Assembly: GCF_964259225.1 (NCBI RefSeq)
Contig: NZ_CAXVKN010000007.1
Strand: one strand, 5' to 3'
DNA length: 43,203 bases
From: Catenibacterium mitsuoka_A
GTDB lineage: Bacteria; Bacillota_I; Bacilli_A; Erysipelotrichales; Coprobacillaceae
Made by a program: the position numbers and the translations under genes. The stretch's first letter is position 1, and every line of letters begins with the position of its first letter. The notes under the pieces are model-generated. The model was given only the letters and a program-made list of their open reading frames with translations, did no database searches and was not told the origin of the DNA. Below are positions 40,233 through 43,203 of the stretch, piece after piece.

Positions 40233-42305
40233 TTGTTTAGTAATAGACCGATAAAGTTTATTGGGCGAAAAGAAGCCCAGGAACAGGAACGTAATCAATT
40301 AGATAATGTAGTTGCACGTCGTTTCTATATTATTATTGGCGTCGTTATTGTGATAGCAAGCATTTTTGCATTAAGACTTTTTTATATGCAGGTCAATAAG
40401 TCTGACTTTTATTCAGCAAAGCTAGAACAATATAGTACAAATACATTTGAAGTTGATGCATTACGTGGTGAAATAGTAGATAGAAACTATAATAAGCTTG
40501 TATATAATGAGAATGTCGTATGTGCAACTTATTATGCAGTCAAAGGAATTAAGGATGATGAAATCAAATCAATGGTTAATTTCTTGACTAAGAATTGTAA
40601 TATTGATATTTCTAGTGTGACTGAGAGAGAAAAGAAAGACTATCTGATCATGAAGGATAAGAAGTTTGCAAAATCTCTTGTGTCAGAGGCTGAGAAGAAG
40701 GCTCTCGCGACAAATGATGATGGAGATACTGAGTATTATAATTTACAGCTTAAACGAATCACAAAGAGTGTATTAGAAAAGCACTTAAGTGATGATGATG
40801 TACGTTATTATAAGCTTTATTATACAATTAAGAATTGTAAGAATGGTTCTGCAGTACTTCTTGAAAATATCAGTTATCAGGAAGCAAGTGTTATTGGTGA
40901 AAACAATGACTTATTAAGAGGTATTCAGGTTACAAGTGACTGGAAACGTGCTTATACTGACGAGTCTACTTTAAAGAGTACGCTAGGGAAGGTTACAACC
41001 AAGAAACAGGGATTACCTGCTACATTAAAGGATGAGCTTCTTGCATTAGATTATAGTAATGACTCACGTGTAGGTACTTCAGGGCTTGAAAGACAGTATG
41101 AAGATATTTTAAGTGGTAATAAGTCAGTGATGACTTTAAAGTACGCAAGTGATGGAACACCAATCGTCAAAACAAAGAAACAGGGCAGCAGTGGTGAGAA
41201 TATTCAATTAACGATTGACTGGGATATTCAGTCACAATTGACTCAGATGGTAGAGCAGTGTCTTTATAGTCATACAGCAGAAAGGTATCAGCAGCATATC
41301 TATTGTATAGTGATGGAACCTAAGACAGGTGATATTATTGCGTTAGTTGGTAAGGAATACAATAAGGAGAAGACACCTTATGAGATGAAGGATGCGACTT
41401 ATCTTACTTATACAGGTGCTTATCGTATTGGTTCTACTATGAAGGGGGCTGTTATTTATGCCTGCTTCAAGAATAACATTATTAAAGCTAACCATTATGA
41501 AACAGATACATCTGAAGGTTTAAAGATTGCTGGTACTAAAGCTAAGCATTCTTGGAATAAGAGTGGTTTTGGTAATATCAATGAAGTACAGGCGTTGGCT
41601 TATTCTTCTAATATTTATATGATGAAGATTATCATCAAGCTTGCTGGTGGTCATTATCAGTATGATAAACCAATTCATATTGATAAGAGTGCCTTTACTA
41701 AATTAAGAAATGCAGCAGGAGAATTAGGTTTAGGTGTAAAGACTGGTATTGATTTACCTTATGAAGCAGCGACTGGTCCTCGTGTAGAAGAAGATACTGC
41801 TGGTAAGCTTATTGACTTCTCTATTGGTCAGTATGATACATATACACCATTACAGCTTGCTGTATATGCGTCTACTCTAGCAAATAAAGGTGTTAAAGTG
41901 CAGCCACATCTTTATAAGAGTTCTTATAAGACAGATACATCTGGCAATATTGTGACTCTTAATACACATAAGAAGCATATTATGGATGATGTCTCAGAAG
42001 GCAATGAAGATGCATTTAATCAGATTCAGGTTGGTATGAAGGCCGTAGTTACCTATGGTACTGCTGCAGGTTCTTTTGCTGGTTTCCAGTATGATGTTTC
42101 TGGTAAATCAGGTACTGCAGAAGACTATACGCATACAGGTAATGTCGACCATCCTAACCATTTGTTTATATCATATGGTCCTAGTAAGGATCCACAGGTT
42201 GTAGTAGCTGTTCTTGAAGAAAGATTAAAAGGTGCAAATGATGCACCAAGTATTGCGAAAAAAGCATTTAGTCTCTATTTTGAAAAATATGGCTACAATA
42301 ATTAA
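40233..42305 (+). CDS. Class B penicillin-binding protein (D,D-transpeptidase)
   Basis: This 690-aa cell-wall transpeptidase starts at TTG with AAAGGTGGGA upstream; I see no better start. A short cytoplasmic part is followed by one membrane helix (FYIIIGVVIVIASIFALRLFYM, about 30-52). The pedestal/dimerisation domain contains the usual ALRGEIVDRNYNKL. The transpeptidase domain has the catalytic SxxK as Ser401-Thr-Met-Lys404, SxN as Ser458-Ser-Asn460 and KSG at 625-627. There are no PASTA domains and no glycosyltransferase module. It could be the elongation (PBP2/PbpA) or the division (FtsI/PBP2B) type; its place far from dcw genes does not decide. It is monocistronic by promoter position. Confidence 0.93.
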   Translation: MFSNRPIKFIGRKEAQEQERNQLDNVVARRFYIIIGVVIVIASIFALRLFYMQVNKSDFYSAKLEQYSTNTFEVDALRGEIVDRNYNKLVYNENVVCATYYAVKGIKDDEIKSMVNFLTKNCNIDISSVTEREKKDYLIMKDKKFAKSLVSEAEKKALATNDDGDTEYYNLQLKRITKSVLEKHLSDDDVRYYKLYYTIKNCKNGSAVLLENISYQEASVIGENNDLLRGIQVTSDWKRAYTDESTLKSTLGKVTTKKQGLPATLKDELLALDYSNDSRVGTSGLERQYEDILSGNKSVMTLKYASDGTPIVKTKKQGSSGENIQLTIDWDIQSQLTQMVEQCLYSHTAERYQQHIYCIVMEPKTGDIIALVGKEYNKEKTPYEMKDATYLTYTGAYRIGSTMKGAVIYACFKNNIIKANHYETDTSEGLKIAGTKAKHSWNKSGFGNINEVQALAYSSNIYMMKIIIKLAGGHYQYDKPIHIDKSAFTKLRNAAGELGLGVKTGIDLPYEAATGPRVEEDTAGKLIDFSIGQYDTYTPLQLAVYASTLANKGVKVQPHLYKSSYKTDTSGNIVTLNTHKKHIMDDVSEGNEDAFNQIQVGMKAVVTYGTAAGSFAGFQYDVSGKSGTAEDYTHTGNVDHPNHLFISYGPSKDPQVVVAVLEERLKGANDAPSIAKKAFSLYFEKYGYNN

Positions 42306-42375
42306 AAAAGAACTAGTAATTTATGAATTTATATGATAATATATTGAAGCAAACTTATTTGGAGGTGTAATATTC

Positions 42376-42525
42376 ATGAGAGATAATATTATCTTAAAGT
42401 GTACAGAATGTGGTGAAGAAAACTATATCAACACAAAGAATAAAAAGAGTCATCCTGAAAGGGTTGAATTTAAAAAGTATTGTCCAAGATGTAACAAGAA
42501 AACTGTTCATAAGGAAAAGAAATAA
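42376..42525 (+). CDS. rpmG: Large ribosomal subunit protein bL33
   Basis: This 49-aa protein (MRDNIILKCTECGEENY...) has four cysteines in two CxxC pairs (CTEC, CPRC), the zinc-binding C+ form of L33. HPERVEFKKYCPRC is typical. The ribosome-binding site is GGAGGTG, 9-10 nt before the ATG. The stop codon is inside the following terminator stem. In many Bacillota rpmG is followed by secE-nusG; here it stands alone. Confidence 0.95.
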   Translation: MRDNIILKCTECGEENYINTKNKKSHPERVEFKKYCPRCNKKTVHKEKK

Positions 42526-42546
42526 GCCACAAGGCTTATTTTTTTT
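42520..42546 (+). terminator. Terminator overlapping the rpmG stop codon
   Basis: AAATAAGCC, loop ACAA, GGCTTATTT, T6. The stem includes the last sense codon and TAA of rpmG. Confidence 0.9.
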
Positions 42547-42564
42547 ATACAGGGAGGAAATTGT

Positions 42565-43203
42565 ATGATTACAAGAATAGTAGTAGGTCCTATTCAAGAG
42601 AATTGTTATATTGTGAGTTCTGGGTCAAGTTGTGTTATTATTGATCCTGGAGATGAACCAAAGCGTATTATTGAAGAAGTAGCACAGCGAGATATTAAAG
42701 GAATTCTTATTACACATGGCCATTATGATCATATTGGCGCAGTAAATGAATTAAGAGATTATTATCATACAAATGTCTATGCAACAGAAGATGCAAGAGA
42801 TATGATGCTTGACTGGGATGAGAATCTATCAGTGATGCTTGGTGGAGAGAAGTATATTGTTGATGGTGTTAAAGTAATTAAAGATAGTATCACTTTAGGC
42901 GAAATGAAGTTTGAAATATATGAAACACCTGGACATGCAAAGGGAAGCTGTCTCTATTACTATGAAAAGGAGAATGCATTATTTACAGGTGATACACTAT
43001 TTAAAGGTGGCTGTGGAAGAGTTGATTTTCCTACAGGAGATAAGTTCTCTTTATTAAAATCTTTATCTCGTATAAAGAATCTTGAGTTAGATGCAGATGT
43101 ATATCCTGGCCATGGACCAGAGTCAACTGATTATTCGCTCGTAATTGCACCAGTAGTCGCAGACCTATGCACCACCCCTGTCGCATTAAGTGCACCACCT
43201 AAC
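42565..43203 (+). CDS. MBL-fold hydrolase (glyoxalase II-like), C-terminus replaced near the window edge
   Basis: The metallo-beta-lactamase-fold protein has an intact metal centre: THGHYDH (His51, His53, Asp55, His56), His124 in TPGHAKGS, Asp143 in FTGDTLF and His183 in YPGHGPEST. It resembles YqgX/GloB-like hydrolases of about 205-210 aa. Up to residue 187 the sequence is normal. Then, instead of the usual short aromatic/Pro C-terminus (EKxxNPxL-type), the frame continues into DYSLVIAPVV and GC-richer repeat DNA that looks like an insertion-sequence end. The frame is still open at 43203. About 15-20 native residues are missing; activity may survive because all ligands are upstream. Confidence 0.85.
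   Translation, partial: MITRIVVGPIQENCYIVSSGSSCVIIDPGDEPKRIIEEVAQRDIKGILITHGHYDHIGAVNELRDYYHTNVYATEDARDMMLDWDENLSVMLGGEKYIVDGVKVIKDSITLGEMKFEIYETPGHAKGSCLYYYEKENALFTGDTLFKGGCGRVDFPTGDKFSLLKSLSRIKNLELDADVYPGHGPESTDYSLVIAPVVADLCTTPVALSAPPN
43128..43203. mobile_element. Probable insertion-sequence end (IS21-like) inside the MBL gene
   Basis: From TGATTATTCG (43128) onwards base composition shifts from AT-rich to about half G+C, and protein similarity stops. TGCACCA occurs three times, at 43146, 43168 and 43191 (22-23 nt spacing). The last two belong to a longer imperfect repeat, GTCGCA-5/6 nt-TGCACCACC (43156-43176 and 43180-43199). A 5'-TG terminus with spaced internal repeats is characteristic of IS21-family ends, where the transposase binds. 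No transposase is visible because the window ends. Confidence 0.5.

Noticed and set aside
42394..42597. Minus-strand 67-codon ORF
   Set aside because: It lies opposite rpmG, its terminator and the start of the MBL gene; no motif or ribosome-binding site.
1..43203. CRISPR array, tRNA or rRNA genes
   Set aside because: No regularly spaced direct repeats of 25-40 bp, no cloverleaf with GGTTCGANTCC-type T-arm, and no conserved rRNA stretches were seen. The only spaced repeats are the three short copies at 43146-43199, read as an insertion-sequence end.

Overview
The window is AT-rich chromosomal DNA from a low-G+C Gram-positive bacterium (Bacillota). PolC-type replicase, a T-box leader, strong AAGGAGG ribosome-binding sites and many U-tailed hairpin terminators all support this. 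Gene order and protein style look most like Erysipelotrichia (Coprobacillaceae or Erysipelotrichaceae gut bacteria); that placement is by eye, with no search. All protein genes except the transposase at the left edge run on the + strand. I see no rRNA, tRNA or CRISPR array.

Layout. (1) 1-2627 is a mobile-element zone. It holds the 5' part of a minus-strand IS1202/ISNCY-like transposase with a perfect 38-bp palindrome at its end. Next is an IS607-type element with a dead serine-recombinase gene (tnpA), an intact tnpB and a recognisable omega-RNA. This element appears to sit between the Shine-Dalgarno and the start codon of the next gene. (2) 2633-14803 keeps the skeleton of the Bacillus tig-lon-engB...valS...radC-mreCD neighbourhood: a TPR-like protein, tig, lon, engB, an orphan PTS IIB, a valine T-box controlling a membrane-anchored unknown protein plus valS, an accessory pocket, then radC, mreC and mreD. 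The accessory pocket (11780-12650) has two tiny paralogous genes with double-glycine leaders, too short to show in a normal ORF list, and a 134-codon TnpB-derived fragment. (3) 14838-32520 is the conserved translation/envelope/replication supercluster rpsB-tsf, (pbuX), pyrH-frr, uppS-cdsA-dxr-rseP, polC, rimP-nusA-rnpM-ylxQ-infB-rbfA. A purine permease is inserted after tsf; proS, ylxP and truB are missing from their usual places. (4) 32555-43203 holds nagA plus an aldose-epimerase-like gene behind operator-like palindromes, a lipoprotein, an RsuA/RluB pseudouridine synthase, trmB, a thioredoxin-like protein, an unknown protein with repeated SP(M/F)xG motifs, acpS, an SSB-like protein, lepA, a class B PBP, rpmG and an MBL-fold hydrolase. 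The hydrolase is cut near its C-terminus by what looks like the repeat-bearing end of another insertion sequence.

Most of the window is housekeeping: protein folding and quality control, aminoacylation, cell shape, phospholipid/isoprenoid/undecaprenyl synthesis, DNA replication and translation initiation. Transcription is divided by about 14 hairpin terminators, usually followed within 10-60 bp by a TTGNNN-(16-18)-TATAAT promoter. The most unusual items are the paired GG-leader cationic peptides, the immobilised TnpB with its guide region pointing into the adjacent gene, and the TnpB-derived RuvC fragment next to the peptides.
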